Origin: Winogradskyella sp.
GTDB lineage: Bacteria > Bacteroidota > Bacteroidia > Flavobacteriales > Flavobacteriaceae
NCBI GenBank assembly: GCA_004211785.1
Contig: SHBX01000006.1
Location: forward strand, 1 to 64,000
DNA: 64,000 nucleotides
Direction: 5' to 3'
Both the position numbers and the translations under genes were made by a program. Within the stretch, counting starts at the first letter, position 1. Every line of letters begins with the position of its first letter. Below the pieces are notes generated by a model. The model saw nothing but the letters and a program-made list of their open reading frames with translations. It made no database searches and was not told where the DNA came from. Positions 8,051-16,669 of the stretch are shown here, piece after piece.

Positions 8051-8190
8051 CTACAACAATGGCTATAAGTAATTGCTTGTTCTGGCCTACTTTGGAAATT
8101 CCTGCGGAATTTCCAACTTGGTGTGTACTTGCAAAGTTAAGTACTAACTCACGCAACTACTCATAGCCTAGACCGTTAAGCGTAACTACA
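8049..8190 (+). repeat. Long imperfect hairpin repeat closing the cassette (attC-like in layout)
   Basis: Beginning at the stop codon of the preceding gene, this element folds as a long hairpin. An outer arm at 8061-8076 pairs with 8153-8168 (14 of 16 positions), and an inner perfect stem GGAAATTCC (8094-8102) pairs with GGAATTTCC (8106-8114) across a TGC loop. The far end carries GTTAAGC, which fits the integron core pattern GTTRRRY, but the near end (CTACAAC) does not fit RYYYAAC. It resembles a repeat found after hypothetical genes in other flavobacteria (from memory). It may serve as a recombination end, a terminator, or both. Confidence 0.6.
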
Positions 8191-8193
8191 AAA

Positions 8194-8574
8194 TCACTTA
8201 ACCGCAATCATACTAATTTCAACGTTTACAAACTTAGGTAAGTTGGCAACTTCAACAGTTTCGCGAGCAGGTGCTGTGGCTTCATTAAAATAGGTCGCAT
8301 AAACCTCATTTATTTGAGAGAAGTTATGCATGTCGCTAATAAAGATGGAGGTTTTAATCACGTTTTCAAAGCTCATATCTGCAGCATCTAAAACGGCTTT
8401 CATATTTTCCATGACTTGCTTAGTTTCGGTTTTAATATCGTCTAAAACCAATTCCATAGTTTCAGGGTCTAATGCAATTTGTCCAGATGTGTACAATGTA
8501 TTACCAGATAAAACGGCTTGGTTATATGGACCAATTGGTGCTGGTGCTTTTGAGGTGTTTATTATTTTTTTCAA
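8194..8574 (-). CDS. ridA: RidA family 2-iminopropanoate/2-iminobutanoate deaminase
   Basis: A full-length 126-residue YjgF/YER057c/UK114 protein. It contains the family signatures APAPIGPYNQAV at the N-terminus, LYTSGQIALDPETME, and the C-terminal APARETVEVANLPKFVNVEI that carries the substrate-binding Arg and the closing Glu region. RidA hydrolyses reactive enamine/imine intermediates released by PLP enzymes such as threonine dehydratase, protecting other enzymes in the cytoplasm. It is oriented as if cotranscribed behind lptD but no overlap or shared leader is seen. Confidence 0.93.
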   Translation of the reverse strand: MKKIINTSKAPAPIGPYNQAVLSGNTLYTSGQIALDPETMELVLDDIKTETKQVMENMKAVLDAADMSFENVIKTSIFISDMHNFSQINEVYATYFNEATAPARETVEVANLPKFVNVEISMIAVK

Positions 8575-8629
8575 GATTTAAAATATTGAGTTATTAGCCT
8601 TTCAAAAATAAGTAATATTTATTAGTAAA

Positions 8630-8657
8630 GATACTTCGATTGCGTTCAGTATGACAT
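8630..8657 (+). repeat. Dispersed repeat (AGATACTTCGA type)
   Basis: AGATACTTCGATTGCGTTCA followed by GTATGACAT. An inverted relative (TGCTGAGAGTAGTCGAAGTA, then TCT) is present at 32191-32213. It lies just after the lptD stop and fits the short intergenic repeats seen elsewhere in the window. Confidence 0.5.
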
Positions 8658-8675
8658 ATACATAACACCCAAAAC

Positions 8676-11471
8676 CTAGTTCCCTAAACGCTGGTCTGGC
8701 TGACGACGCTGCTCGTATTTTAAGTCTTTTAAGAAATTAGACTTAATACCAATAAAGAAATTCCAAGAGGATAAGTTACTAAATGGCACCCAAGAAAAAT
8801 TCATACGCCAGCTCAATAAATCACGTTCAAAACGGAATTGCGTAAAGGTAAATCCTTGATTTAAAAAGTCATATCCAGATGACGCACCAACAGTCCATTT
8901 AGGTGACAACTCTATATCTCCAGAAAACATGAGTGAGTGCGATGCAATACGGTCTTCACGTCTGGTATTGTTATAATTCACAGCATAAGCGAGACGCAAG
9001 TTCCATGGAATTTTATAATTGTAATCCGTAAGATTTGCTTCTTTTTCTTTTTGTCGCTCTTTATCTTCTTCAGTATAAATACGATCTGTATAATCCTCAG
9101 CTCGCCCAAATAAGTCATCCGTACGACCATTGGCACGGACAGATTCATCACGTTCTCGTTGGTCTTTTTCAGATTCTGGTTTTCCACTAAAAGAATCGTT
9201 ATTTAAAGAGTAGCTTAAATTCATGTTTGCAGATGTCAAACGGAATAAACTGCCACCATTATCAATATTAAAAGTATTGATTTTGTTGTTGTTATTGTCT
9301 AACGCATATGCATCTAAAGTTGCAGCAAAATTCACAGACATTTTATCTTTTAAGAATTTTAATCCACCATTAATACGTAATGGCGCTAAGTTTAAAGAAT
9401 CAGCTGCCAAATCATAGCGTGTGCTAAAATTTAGGTTATTAATTAGTGTAATCTTTTCTGGTTCCGTTTTGGTAGAATCTTTAGAGCGGATTTTGGCTTC
9501 AAAATTATTACCAATATCTAGGCCAATAGAGCTAGAGTAGCGATTTCCTGGTGCGCCAAATATAGAGCGCTCAAAACGGGTGAACTCAACTTGATCTGTT
9601 GTAACACCATTTGCATCTACGACATCAAAGGTCTCATAATATTGGTCAAAAGCTGGTTGTACAGTATAGCTTAGAGATGGTCTCATGACATGTCGTATAG
9701 CTTGTATCTTTGAGTTTTTATTCTTTTTGTTAAACGGAAACATACCGTATAGAGTTGTACCAATATTTGCACTAAAGTTGTATGTTCTAAAGCTGTCAAA
9801 TCCATTAATATCTGTAGTGACTTCAGTTTGCGTGTTTTGGTCAAAGCTTCGTCTTATGGTATTTAATGTCCAGTTTTCTTGAAAACTTGTACTCGCACTT
9901 ACACTGAAATAATCAAATAATTTAAAGTTAGTTGTAATAGGAATTGAATGTTGCATACCAGCTAAGGCATCATCAAACATTTCGCTTTTACCAAATAAAG
10001 AATCCGTGGTCGTAATACGGTATTCTGCTCTAGAATTGTACTGAAAATTAATATTCTGAATAATCCCTTTTTTCGCACCGTTCTTTGGTGCAAAAGGAAA
10101 CACTCGCCCAACAGAAACCTGTAATGTAGGCAAGGTGAGGTTTATCTGTTCGGTTTGTGTATTCTGAGAATGTGTAGCCGTAGCATTGACATTAACTTGT
10201 GGCTCTCCAGGAAATGTCTTGGAAAAAGATACCGAAGATGCTAGTGTGTTATTCTGTGAGTTAATAATGTTATTTTGGTTCACAGATTGCCTAAAAAATT
10301 GACTACTACCTAAGTTAACAGAGGCCGAAAATCTAGAATTAGGATTTGCTTTTGAGTCTTGCGAGTGCGACCATCTAAAGTTGTAAATGGTATTCTGTGT
10401 AAAATCTGGAAAACCACGTTCGCTGGTGAGTAGATTCTCATATCTAAACGCTAAGTTTCCACTAAAACGGTAACGCTTGGCATAATTACTTTCTATGCGC
10501 AAACCATAACTTCCGTTGGTATAATAATCACCAAGAACTGCCAAATCTAAATAATCATTAATGGCAAAATAATACCCGCCATTTTGTATAAAATAGCCAC
10601 GATCACTACCTGTGTCTTCACCAAAAGTAGGAAAAATGATACCCGATTTTTGTTCCTTATCCAGAGGGAAATAAGCAAAAGGCAATGCAATCGGGGTTGG
10701 TACACCATAAATTTCCATATAGGTTGGTCCAACTACTATTTTCTTTCCTGGAACTAATTTGATTTCGTTTGCTATAAATTGATATTCTGGGTCATCAAGA
10801 TTTTCTGATGTGGTAAAGCGTGCATCTTTCATAAAAAGCGTTGAGTCGTTTTCTCGCTTTGTAATAGGCGAAAAAATATTCATTCCAGAATCTTCAGTTC
10901 TAGAATTAAAAATAATGGCTTTTTTATTCTCTTTATTAAAAATAATAGAATCAGGTTCTACCTTATTCTGAGCTTGCGTAAAAACAGGTTCTTGAGAATA
11001 CCCTGTAGAATCTTTTAATCGACCTGCATAAATTAAGTTGGTGTTATTATCAATAACAATTACGCCAGCAGTAATCTCCATATCTTGGTACTTTACAACA
11101 GCTTTGTCGTATAAGTATATCTTCTGTTCTTTATTGTTAAGGGTAACACGACCATCAGCACTATAGGTAACTTTATCTTCTAAAAACTCTTTTGGTTTTT
11201 TAATAGAGTCATTCTTTACAGAATCTACAACCTTTAGGTTCTGTGTAGGTTTTATTATTGAATCTACTGAAATAGTAGTACTATCTTTTTTTATTGGTTT
11301 AGGTTTTACAGCAGGGATTTCGGGCTTAGGTTTTGGTGGAATATCCTGTGCATAGCCAATAGTGTTGATAAACACTGTAAAACTAAGGGTAAAAAGTATC
11401 TTTAGGCTATTTGTACGCAAACCTTTTAATGGTATTTTTGTAAAAGTATGGCTCGGTTTTTGAAACCTCAA
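8676..11471 (-). CDS. lptD: LptD-like outer-membrane LPS-assembly protein
   Basis: A 931-residue outer-membrane protein of the Bacteroidetes LptD (OstA/Imp) type. After a signal region ending in GYAQ and a proline-rich KPKPEIPAVKPKPIKK linker, an OstA-like beta-jellyroll (about residues 95-260; VTYSADGRVTLNNKEQKIYL) precedes a large barrel domain with alternating aromatic strands and a final FKNFL..KYEQRRQ-type end. LptD inserts lipopolysaccharide into the outer leaflet. The start is uncertain: ATG 11471 gives 30 extra residues before the hydrophobic core, and a TTG 17 codons later would give a more standard signal peptide. It is divergent from the amidase and mlaD genes. Confidence 0.85.
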   Translation of the reverse strand: MRFQKPSHTFTKIPLKGLRTNSLKILFTLSFTVFINTIGYAQDIPPKPKPEIPAVKPKPIKKDSTTISVDSIIKPTQNLKVVDSVKNDSIKKPKEFLEDKVTYSADGRVTLNNKEQKIYLYDKAVVKYQDMEITAGVIVIDNNTNLIYAGRLKDSTGYSQEPVFTQAQNKVEPDSIIFNKENKKAIIFNSRTEDSGMNIFSPITKRENDSTLFMKDARFTTSENLDDPEYQFIANEIKLVPGKKIVVGPTYMEIYGVPTPIALPFAYFPLDKEQKSGIIFPTFGEDTGSDRGYFIQNGGYYFAINDYLDLAVLGDYYTNGSYGLRIESNYAKRYRFSGNLAFRYENLLTSERGFPDFTQNTIYNFRWSHSQDSKANPNSRFSASVNLGSSQFFRQSVNQNNIINSQNNTLASSVSFSKTFPGEPQVNVNATATHSQNTQTEQINLTLPTLQVSVGRVFPFAPKNGAKKGIIQNINFQYNSRAEYRITTTDSLFGKSEMFDDALAGMQHSIPITTNFKLFDYFSVSASTSFQENWTLNTIRRSFDQNTQTEVTTDINGFDSFRTYNFSANIGTTLYGMFPFNKKNKNSKIQAIRHVMRPSLSYTVQPAFDQYYETFDVVDANGVTTDQVEFTRFERSIFGAPGNRYSSSIGLDIGNNFEAKIRSKDSTKTEPEKITLINNLNFSTRYDLAADSLNLAPLRINGGLKFLKDKMSVNFAATLDAYALDNNNNKINTFNIDNGGSLFRLTSANMNLSYSLNNDSFSGKPESEKDQRERDESVRANGRTDDLFGRAEDYTDRIYTEEDKERQKEKEANLTDYNYKIPWNLRLAYAVNYNNTRREDRIASHSLMFSGDIELSPKWTVGASSGYDFLNQGFTFTQFRFERDLLSWRMNFSWVPFSNLSSWNFFIGIKSNFLKDLKYEQRRQPDQRLGN

Positions 11472-11519
11472 AATTACATATATTTTTTTGTGATTGATTT
11501 AATATTACAATTAAAGTTT

Positions 11520-11527
11520 CAAATATA
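11520..11527 (-). promoter_or_regulatory. Candidate -7 promoter element for lptD (TATATTTG)
   Basis: Reads TATATTTG on the minus strand, matching TAnnTTTG, about 50 nt before ATG 11471. A second match, TAATTTTG, lies at 11469-11476 and overlaps that ATG, so if it were used translation would have to begin further in. Confidence 0.4.
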
Positions 11528-11584
11528 GTCGAGCTAAATAAAATAAGGTAATAAAGATAGATTAATTGCCGTTTTAAAATTTAC

Positions 11585-12715
11585 ATGAAAACGAATAAGA
11601 ATTACATATTAGTATTGTTGTTAACAGCATTTATAACATCTTTAACATCTTTTGGTTTTGCCCAAGGACCTAAAGATGAGTTTGTGGTTGTACTGGATGC
11701 TGGCCATGGCGGTAAAGATCATGGCAATTTAGGTAACGGTTATAAAGAAAAGCATATCTCTCTTAAAGTTATACTAGAATTAGGAAAAGAACTCGAAAAA
11801 TTAGATGGTGTTAAAGTCATCTATACGCGTAAGACGGATAAATTTGTTGACTTATGGAAGCGTGCAGACATAGCTAACAAAGCTGATGCAGATTTATTTG
11901 TGTCCATACATTGTAACGCAGTTGCAAATTCAAAGCCATTTGGAACAGAAACATGGGTTTTAGGTGAGAAAAATACAGGACGTAATTTTGAATTTGCCAA
12001 ACGCGAGAACGAAGTGATTTTCTTAGAGGAAGATTATGAAAAGAATTATGCAGGTTTTGACCCAAGCTCTCCAGAATCTACAATTGCTATTGGTATTGAG
12101 CAAGAAGTATACGTAGAACAGAGTATTCTTTTGGCGCGAAAAATTGAAGATGCATTTAAAAATAAAGTAAAGCGAAAGAGTAGAGGCTTGAAACAAAAAA
12201 GTTTACTAGTTATTAGAAATACTTACATGCCAAGCGTATTAGTTGAGCTAGGTTTTTTGACTAACAAAAAAGAAGGTGCTTTCTTAAACACAAAAACCGG
12301 ACAGTCTAAAATGGCAAAAGCCATTAAAGAAGCAGTGATAGAATATAAAAATGAATTAGACCAAAATATTGGCGAGAGTGTTTTTGTAGATACTGGTGAT
12401 ACTGAAACAGAAATCGAGATTATAGAAGCCGATGAGATATCTACACTTATCAAAAAAGAAGTTACTTTTAAAGTTCAAATAGCGGCAAGTTCAAAAAAAT
12501 TGGAAACAAAATCATATAACTTTAAAGGTTTGTCTGATATAACTCGAGAGAAATTGAGTAATCTTTATAAGTATTATTACGGCTCAACCTCAGATTATAA
12601 TTTAATAAAACAACTTAAAGAAACCGCAAAATCAAAAGGCTATACTTCTTGTTTTATAGTAGCATACAAAAAAGGAAAGCGAATTTCAGTAGAAGAAGCG
12701 CTTAAAAGACCATAA
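11585..12715 (+). CDS. Exported N-acetylmuramoyl-L-alanine amidase (AmiC-type)
   Basis: A 376-residue Amidase_3 family enzyme with a signal peptide ending FGFAQ. Zinc ligands are visible at H41 (LDAGHGGKDHGN), E55 (YKEKHISL) and H109 (LFVSIHCNA), and the catalytic Glu lies in LVELGFLTN. A central helical insert, FEFAKRENEVIFLEEDYEKN, is usual in Bacteroidetes amidases, and the C-terminal 130 residues look like a SPOR-like region (VTFKVQIAASSK). It cleaves the amide between MurNAc and the stem peptide, acting in cell separation. The gene lies between lptD (divergent) and mlaD, an envelope grouping. Confidence 0.92.
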   Translation: MKTNKNYILVLLLTAFITSLTSFGFAQGPKDEFVVVLDAGHGGKDHGNLGNGYKEKHISLKVILELGKELEKLDGVKVIYTRKTDKFVDLWKRADIANKADADLFVSIHCNAVANSKPFGTETWVLGEKNTGRNFEFAKRENEVIFLEEDYEKNYAGFDPSSPESTIAIGIEQEVYVEQSILLARKIEDAFKNKVKRKSRGLKQKSLLVIRNTYMPSVLVELGFLTNKKEGAFLNTKTGQSKMAKAIKEAVIEYKNELDQNIGESVFVDTGDTETEIEIIEADEISTLIKKEVTFKVQIAASSKKLETKSYNFKGLSDITREKLSNLYKYYYGSTSDYNLIKQLKETAKSKGYTSCFIVAYKKGKRISVEEALKRP

Positions 12716-12744
12716 AATAGTACCTTTCTTAACTATTTTATTCC

Positions 12745-12752
12745 TAATTTTG
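12745..12752 (+). promoter_or_regulatory. Candidate -7 promoter element for mlaD (TAATTTTG)
   Basis: An exact TAnnTTTG match 22 nt before the TTG start of the mlaD-like gene, in a 59-nt gap after the amidase gene. It suggests the lipid-transport/Fe-S operon has its own promoter. Confidence 0.4.
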
Positions 12753-12774
12753 TCAATAACCAAAGATCAAAACA

Positions 12775-13722
12775 TTGAAAATTTCTAGAGAAGTTAAAAC
12801 TGCCGTACTCGTTATTTCTGGAGTACTTCTTTTTATATATCTTTTTAATTATCTCAAAGGCCAAGACCTGTTTTCTGACGAAGTAGAATTCTATACGGAG
12901 TTTGAGTATAATGCCTTAACTATGTCATCACCTGTGACTATAATGGGTAATGTGGTTGGTAAGGTCGAAGACATTAAATACGATTTTAAAACTGGTAAAA
13001 CTAGAGTAGAATTTTCAGTAAACCCTCAATTATCTTTTTCAAAAAGTTCAACAATTCGTTTGTACGAAACAGGAATTATGGGCGGTAATGCGTTAGCAGT
13101 TGTAGATTCTTATGAAGGTGTAAAGGCAAAAAAAGGGGATTTTATTAAATCTGAAATTCAGCCAGGTTTAATTTCTTCATTAAAGGATAATTTTTCAGGC
13201 TTAAGTACAAACTTAGACAAGACACTACGTTCCGCAGATACTTTGATGGTTAATCTTAATGGATTAGTAGCAGACGAATCTGATGCAGGATTAAAAGCTA
13301 CTATCAAAGAACTTAATACAACTTTGAAGTCATTCAAAAACTTATCTTATTCTATTCAAGGTGTGATAAAACAGAATGATGAAAAGATTGCTGCTACTTT
13401 AGAAAGTTTTAAAACTGCAAGTGAAAACCTTTCCGTATTATCAGAAGATTTAAAGAAAGCTGAATTATCTAAAACCGTAGGAGATTTCGATAACACACTA
13501 GTTAGAATAAACACACTTTTAGAAGGTTTAGAAAACGGAGAAGGCTCTATGGGAAAATTGCTCAAAGACGATAAACTTTATAATAATCTTGAAGCAGCAA
13601 CAAAAGAAATGGAAATGTTACTCTTAGATATTAAGTTGCATCCAGCGAGATACAGACGTATTTTATCCAAACGTGAGATTCCTTACCAAGAACCTACTGA
13701 AGAACAAAAACAACAGAACTAA
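12775..13722 (+). CDS. MlaD/MCE domain protein
   Basis: A 315-residue single-pass inner-membrane protein with an N-terminal anchor (TAVLVISGVLLFIYLFNYL), an MCE domain (about residues 37-115; VTIMGNVVGKVEDI, IRLYETGIMGGNALAVVD) and a long helical tail. MCE proteins form hexameric rings that carry phospholipids or other lipids across the periplasm with an MlaE/F-type transporter; no permease or ATPase gene is near. The start is TTG, chosen because MKISREVKT is the conserved beginning and no ATG is available. It is followed nine bases later by the membrane Fe-S gene. Confidence 0.88.
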   Translation: MKISREVKTAVLVISGVLLFIYLFNYLKGQDLFSDEVEFYTEFEYNALTMSSPVTIMGNVVGKVEDIKYDFKTGKTRVEFSVNPQLSFSKSSTIRLYETGIMGGNALAVVDSYEGVKAKKGDFIKSEIQPGLISSLKDNFSGLSTNLDKTLRSADTLMVNLNGLVADESDAGLKATIKELNTTLKSFKNLSYSIQGVIKQNDEKIAATLESFKTASENLSVLSEDLKKAELSKTVGDFDNTLVRINTLLEGLENGEGSMGKLLKDDKLYNNLEAATKEMEMLLLDIKLHPARYRRILSKREIPYQEPTEEQKQQN

Positions 13723-13730
13723 ATCATTAC

Positions 13731-15044
13731 ATGGACTATTTACCAAATATAATTTTTGCAGTAATCCTTATTGCTGGCATAGGTTATTTTGCCAGAAATA
13801 TTAAAAAACTAATCCGAAACATAAAATTAGGTCACGATGTTGATGCTAGTGACAATAAAGGACAGCGTTGGAAAAATATGGCACGTATTGCTTTAGGGCA
13901 AAGCAAAATGGTAGTGCGTCCAATTGCTGGGGTTCTACATATTATAGTTTATGTAGGTTTTATAATTATAAATATTGAAGTCTTAGAAATAATAATAGAT
14001 GGACTTTTTGGTACACACCGCATTGGTTTAAAAGTATTATCAGAACCTGTTTATGGTTTTCTAATCGGAAGTTTTGAAATATTGGCTTTACTTGTTCTAG
14101 TAGCTGTTATTGTCTTCTGGTTAAGACGTAACGTTATTAATCTTAAGCGTTTTTTGAGTTCTGAAATGAAAGGCTGGCCAAAAAATGATGGGAATATTAT
14201 CCTTTATTTTGAAGTTGTACTCATGTGTTTATTCTTAGTAATGAATGCTACAGACACCACATTCCAACAAATGAATACTGGAAATGTAATATCAGGATTT
14301 ATAGCACCTTGGTTTGGTGATAATCCAGATACGCTTCATCTTATCGAGCGTTCAGCATGGTGGTTACATATTATTGGGATTTTGATTTTCTTAAATTATT
14401 TATACTTCTCAAAGCACTTGCACATATTATTAGCGTTTCCAAATACGTATTATGGAAAACTCACTCCAAAAGGACAGTTCAATAATCTTGATGCAGTAAC
14501 TAATGAGGTAAAATTCATGATGGATCCAAATGCTGATCCATTTGCTGCTCCAGATGAAGATGATACAACAGAAGAACCACCAAAGTTTGGAGCTAGTGAT
14601 GTTATGGATTTAAACAAAATTCAATTACTTAATGCTTATACATGTACAGAGTGTGGGCGTTGTACAAGTGAATGTCCAGCAAATCAAACAGGCAAAAAAT
14701 TGTCACCTCGTAAGATTATGATGGACACTCGTGACCGTCTCGCAGAAGTTGGTAAAAACATCGATGCCAATAAAGGTGAATTTAAAGCTGACGGTAAGCA
14801 ACTATTAGGTGACTATATTACTAAAGAAGAACTTTGGGCGTGCACAACATGTAATGCATGTGTAGAAGCTTGCCCTGTGAGTATAGATCCATTATCTATT
14901 ATTATGGAAATGCGTCGCTATTTGGTTATGGAAGAAAGCTCAGCGCCAATGGAATTAAATAACATGATGACCAATATAGAAAATAACGGAGCACCTTGGC
15001 CTTATAACCAACAAGACCGTTTAAATTGGGCTAACGAAAATTAA
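13731..15044 (+). CDS. Membrane-bound (Fe-S) oxidoreductase with two 4Fe-4S clusters
   Basis: A 437-residue protein with about five transmembrane helices in the first 240 residues, resembling the NarI/HdrE-like cytochrome b module, and a cytoplasmic ferredoxin-like domain. Two complete cluster motifs are present: CTECGRCTSECP from C305 and CTTCNACVEACP from C371. Together with the CCG-domain protein encoded two genes downstream it corresponds to the HdrE/HdrC plus HdrB/D arrangement, so the pair probably passes electrons between quinone and a soluble donor. The natural donor is unknown. It forms an operon with the four or five genes that follow. Confidence 0.87.
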   Translation: MDYLPNIIFAVILIAGIGYFARNIKKLIRNIKLGHDVDASDNKGQRWKNMARIALGQSKMVVRPIAGVLHIIVYVGFIIINIEVLEIIIDGLFGTHRIGLKVLSEPVYGFLIGSFEILALLVLVAVIVFWLRRNVINLKRFLSSEMKGWPKNDGNIILYFEVVLMCLFLVMNATDTTFQQMNTGNVISGFIAPWFGDNPDTLHLIERSAWWLHIIGILIFLNYLYFSKHLHILLAFPNTYYGKLTPKGQFNNLDAVTNEVKFMMDPNADPFAAPDEDDTTEEPPKFGASDVMDLNKIQLLNAYTCTECGRCTSECPANQTGKKLSPRKIMMDTRDRLAEVGKNIDANKGEFKADGKQLLGDYITKEELWACTTCNACVEACPVSIDPLSIIMEMRRYLVMEESSAPMELNNMMTNIENNGAPWPYNQQDRLNWANEN

Positions 15045-15048
15045 TATT

Positions 15049-15681
15049 ATGAGAACTTACCGTATAATACTTTTATTATTTTTAATTACACTCAATTCAT
15101 TTTATTCTGAAGCTCAAAACGACTCTAAGGCTCTTAGTGAAATGGCTAAGAAAATGTTTGAGAGCACAAACGATAGAGATTTTGATACACTTTTAGATAT
15201 GACATATCCTAAAGTTTACGAAATAGTTCCAAAAGAAACAATGAAAACTATGTTTGTGTCCATGTTTGAAGGTACAGATGAGATGTCAATTGATTTGCCA
15301 AAATTAACACCTGAATACGAGCTATCTGATATGTTTTCTGACGAAGAGACAAATACAGATTATGCTTTTTTAACATATGATATGTCAATGTCTATGACTT
15401 TTAAGAAAGAAGGATTTGATGAAGAAGGTCAAGGTATGATGATTAAAATGTTTAAGGTGCAGGGTATGGATGCTGAATTCGAAACTGATAAAAAAGTAAA
15501 TATAAAAGCACCTAACCGTATGGTTATCTTTTTAAAGAATGAAACTTCTGGCGGAAAGTGGACGATGATTAATTATGATACTAATTCACCAATTTTCTAT
15601 CAAATATTAAGCTCAAATGTATTGGAAACATCTAAAAGCTATTATGAAAATATAATGATAGAAGCAAAGAAAAAGAATTAA
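15049..15681 (+). CDS. Secreted hypothetical protein in Fe-S operon
   Basis: Not a family I can name. It has 210 residues, an N-terminal signal peptide (IILLLFLITLNSFYSEAQ) and a soluble body rich in Met and acidic residues, with MAKKMFESTNDRDFDTLLDM suggesting the compact alpha-beta fold of small NTF2-like secreted proteins; this fold guess is weak. It begins four bases after the membrane Fe-S gene and ends four bases before the CCG-domain gene, so it is cotranscribed with them, which is striking for an exported protein set between two electron-transfer subunits. Confidence 0.7.
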   Translation: MRTYRIILLLFLITLNSFYSEAQNDSKALSEMAKKMFESTNDRDFDTLLDMTYPKVYEIVPKETMKTMFVSMFEGTDEMSIDLPKLTPEYELSDMFSDEETNTDYAFLTYDMSMSMTFKKEGFDEEGQGMMIKMFKVQGMDAEFETDKKVNIKAPNRMVIFLKNETSGGKWTMINYDTNSPIFYQILSSNVLETSKSYYENIMIEAKKKN

Positions 15682-15685
15682 TTAG

Positions 15686-16474
15686 ATGAGCGAGCAATTA
15701 AAAGTGCCAACAATGGCAGAATATATGGCAGAAGGCAAGCAACCAGAAATTTTATTTTGGGTGGGTTCTGCTGGTAGTTATGATGATAGAGCAAAAAAAA
15801 TTACTAAAGCTTTTGTAAAGCTATTGAACAATGCAAACGTAGATTTTGCGGTTTTAGGAGCAGAAGAAAGTAATACTGGTGATGTTGCTAAACGTGCTGG
15901 TAATGAATTTTTATTTCAGATGCAAGCCATGATGAATATCGAAGTGCTTAATGCTTATGAAGTAAAACGTATTGTGACTTGTGACCCACACTCTTTTAAT
16001 TGCATTAAGAACGAATATCCAGGACTTGGAGGTGTTTATGATGTTATTCATCATACACAGTACATCAAAGAATTAATAGATTTAGGAAGACTTTCTGTAA
16101 AAGGAGATACTTATAAAGGTAAACGTATTACATTCCATGACCCATGCTATTTAGGACGGGCAAATAATGAGTTTGATGCACCTAGGAATGTACTTCAAAA
16201 TACCAATGCGACTTTGGTAGAAATGAAGAAGCATAAACGAACGGCATTGTGTTGTGGCGCTGGAGGCGCACAAATGTTTAAAGAGCCAGAAAAAGGAGAT
16301 AAGGATGTGAACGTCCTAAGAACTGAGCAAGCTTTAGAAACCACGCCAGACATTATTGCTACTGGTTGTCCTTACTGTAATACTATGATGACCGATGGCA
16401 TAAAGGCTAAAGAAAAAGAAGACAGTATTACTGTTTTAGATGTTGCAGAGTTAATTGCAAACGACCAAGGCTAA
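15686..16474 (+). CDS. CCG-domain (HdrB/GlpC-like) Fe-S protein
   Basis: A 262-residue cytoplasmic protein with two cysteine-rich CCG-type regions: HDPCYLGR in the middle, ALCCGAGGAQMF about 35 residues later, and the late GCPYCNTMM. These ligate non-cubane or 4Fe-4S clusters in HdrB, GlpC and lactate-utilisation proteins. It probably docks onto the membrane protein encoded at 13731 to give a split heterodisulfide-reductase-like complex. The N-terminal EILFWVGSAGSYDDRAKK is characteristic of the Bacteroidetes form. Same operon, no spacing. Confidence 0.87.
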   Translation: MSEQLKVPTMAEYMAEGKQPEILFWVGSAGSYDDRAKKITKAFVKLLNNANVDFAVLGAEESNTGDVAKRAGNEFLFQMQAMMNIEVLNAYEVKRIVTCDPHSFNCIKNEYPGLGGVYDVIHHTQYIKELIDLGRLSVKGDTYKGKRITFHDPCYLGRANNEFDAPRNVLQNTNATLVEMKKHKRTALCCGAGGAQMFKEPEKGDKDVNVLRTEQALETTPDIIATGCPYCNTMMTDGIKAKEKEDSITVLDVAELIANDQG

Positions 16475-16477
16475 TTT

Positions 16478-16669
16478 ATGAATGCTGCGGACAAACAAAT
16501 GCTTAAAGTTGCCTTAAGAAATGGCGTATTATTTACAGCACTTCTTTTGGTAATTAGTTATTTTAAAAACGGATTAATTAATTACAAATGGATACCTCTT
16601 TGGTTCTTGTTTTTTGCAGGAACTGGTGCGCTTCGCTATTATTATCAAAACAAAAAATCAAATGAATAG
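16478..16669 (+). CDS. Small membrane protein
   Basis: A 63-residue protein with two predicted membrane helices (NGVLFTALLLVISYF and WIPLWFLFFAGTGALRYYY) and charged ends. I do not recognise a family. It starts three bases after the CCG-domain gene and its end overlaps the next start by eight bases, which supports it as a real member of the operon. Confidence 0.65.
   Translation: MNAADKQMLKVALRNGVLFTALLLVISYFKNGLINYKWIPLWFLFFAGTGALRYYYQNKKSNE

Noticed and set aside
7169-8190. Classical integron cassette
   Set aside because: Only one end fits the R-box consensus, no integrase or second cassette is visible, so an integron cannot be claimed; reported as attC-like in layout only.
8978-9187. Frame on the same strand inside lptD with a Lys-rich product
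   Set aside because: It is a shadow frame of lptD with no start context or homology; the same applies to the other short frames lying within or opposite larger genes.
16614-16661. Earlier start for the secreted protein gene at 16662
   Set aside because: The extra residues lie inside the preceding gene and would place charged residues before the signal peptide.
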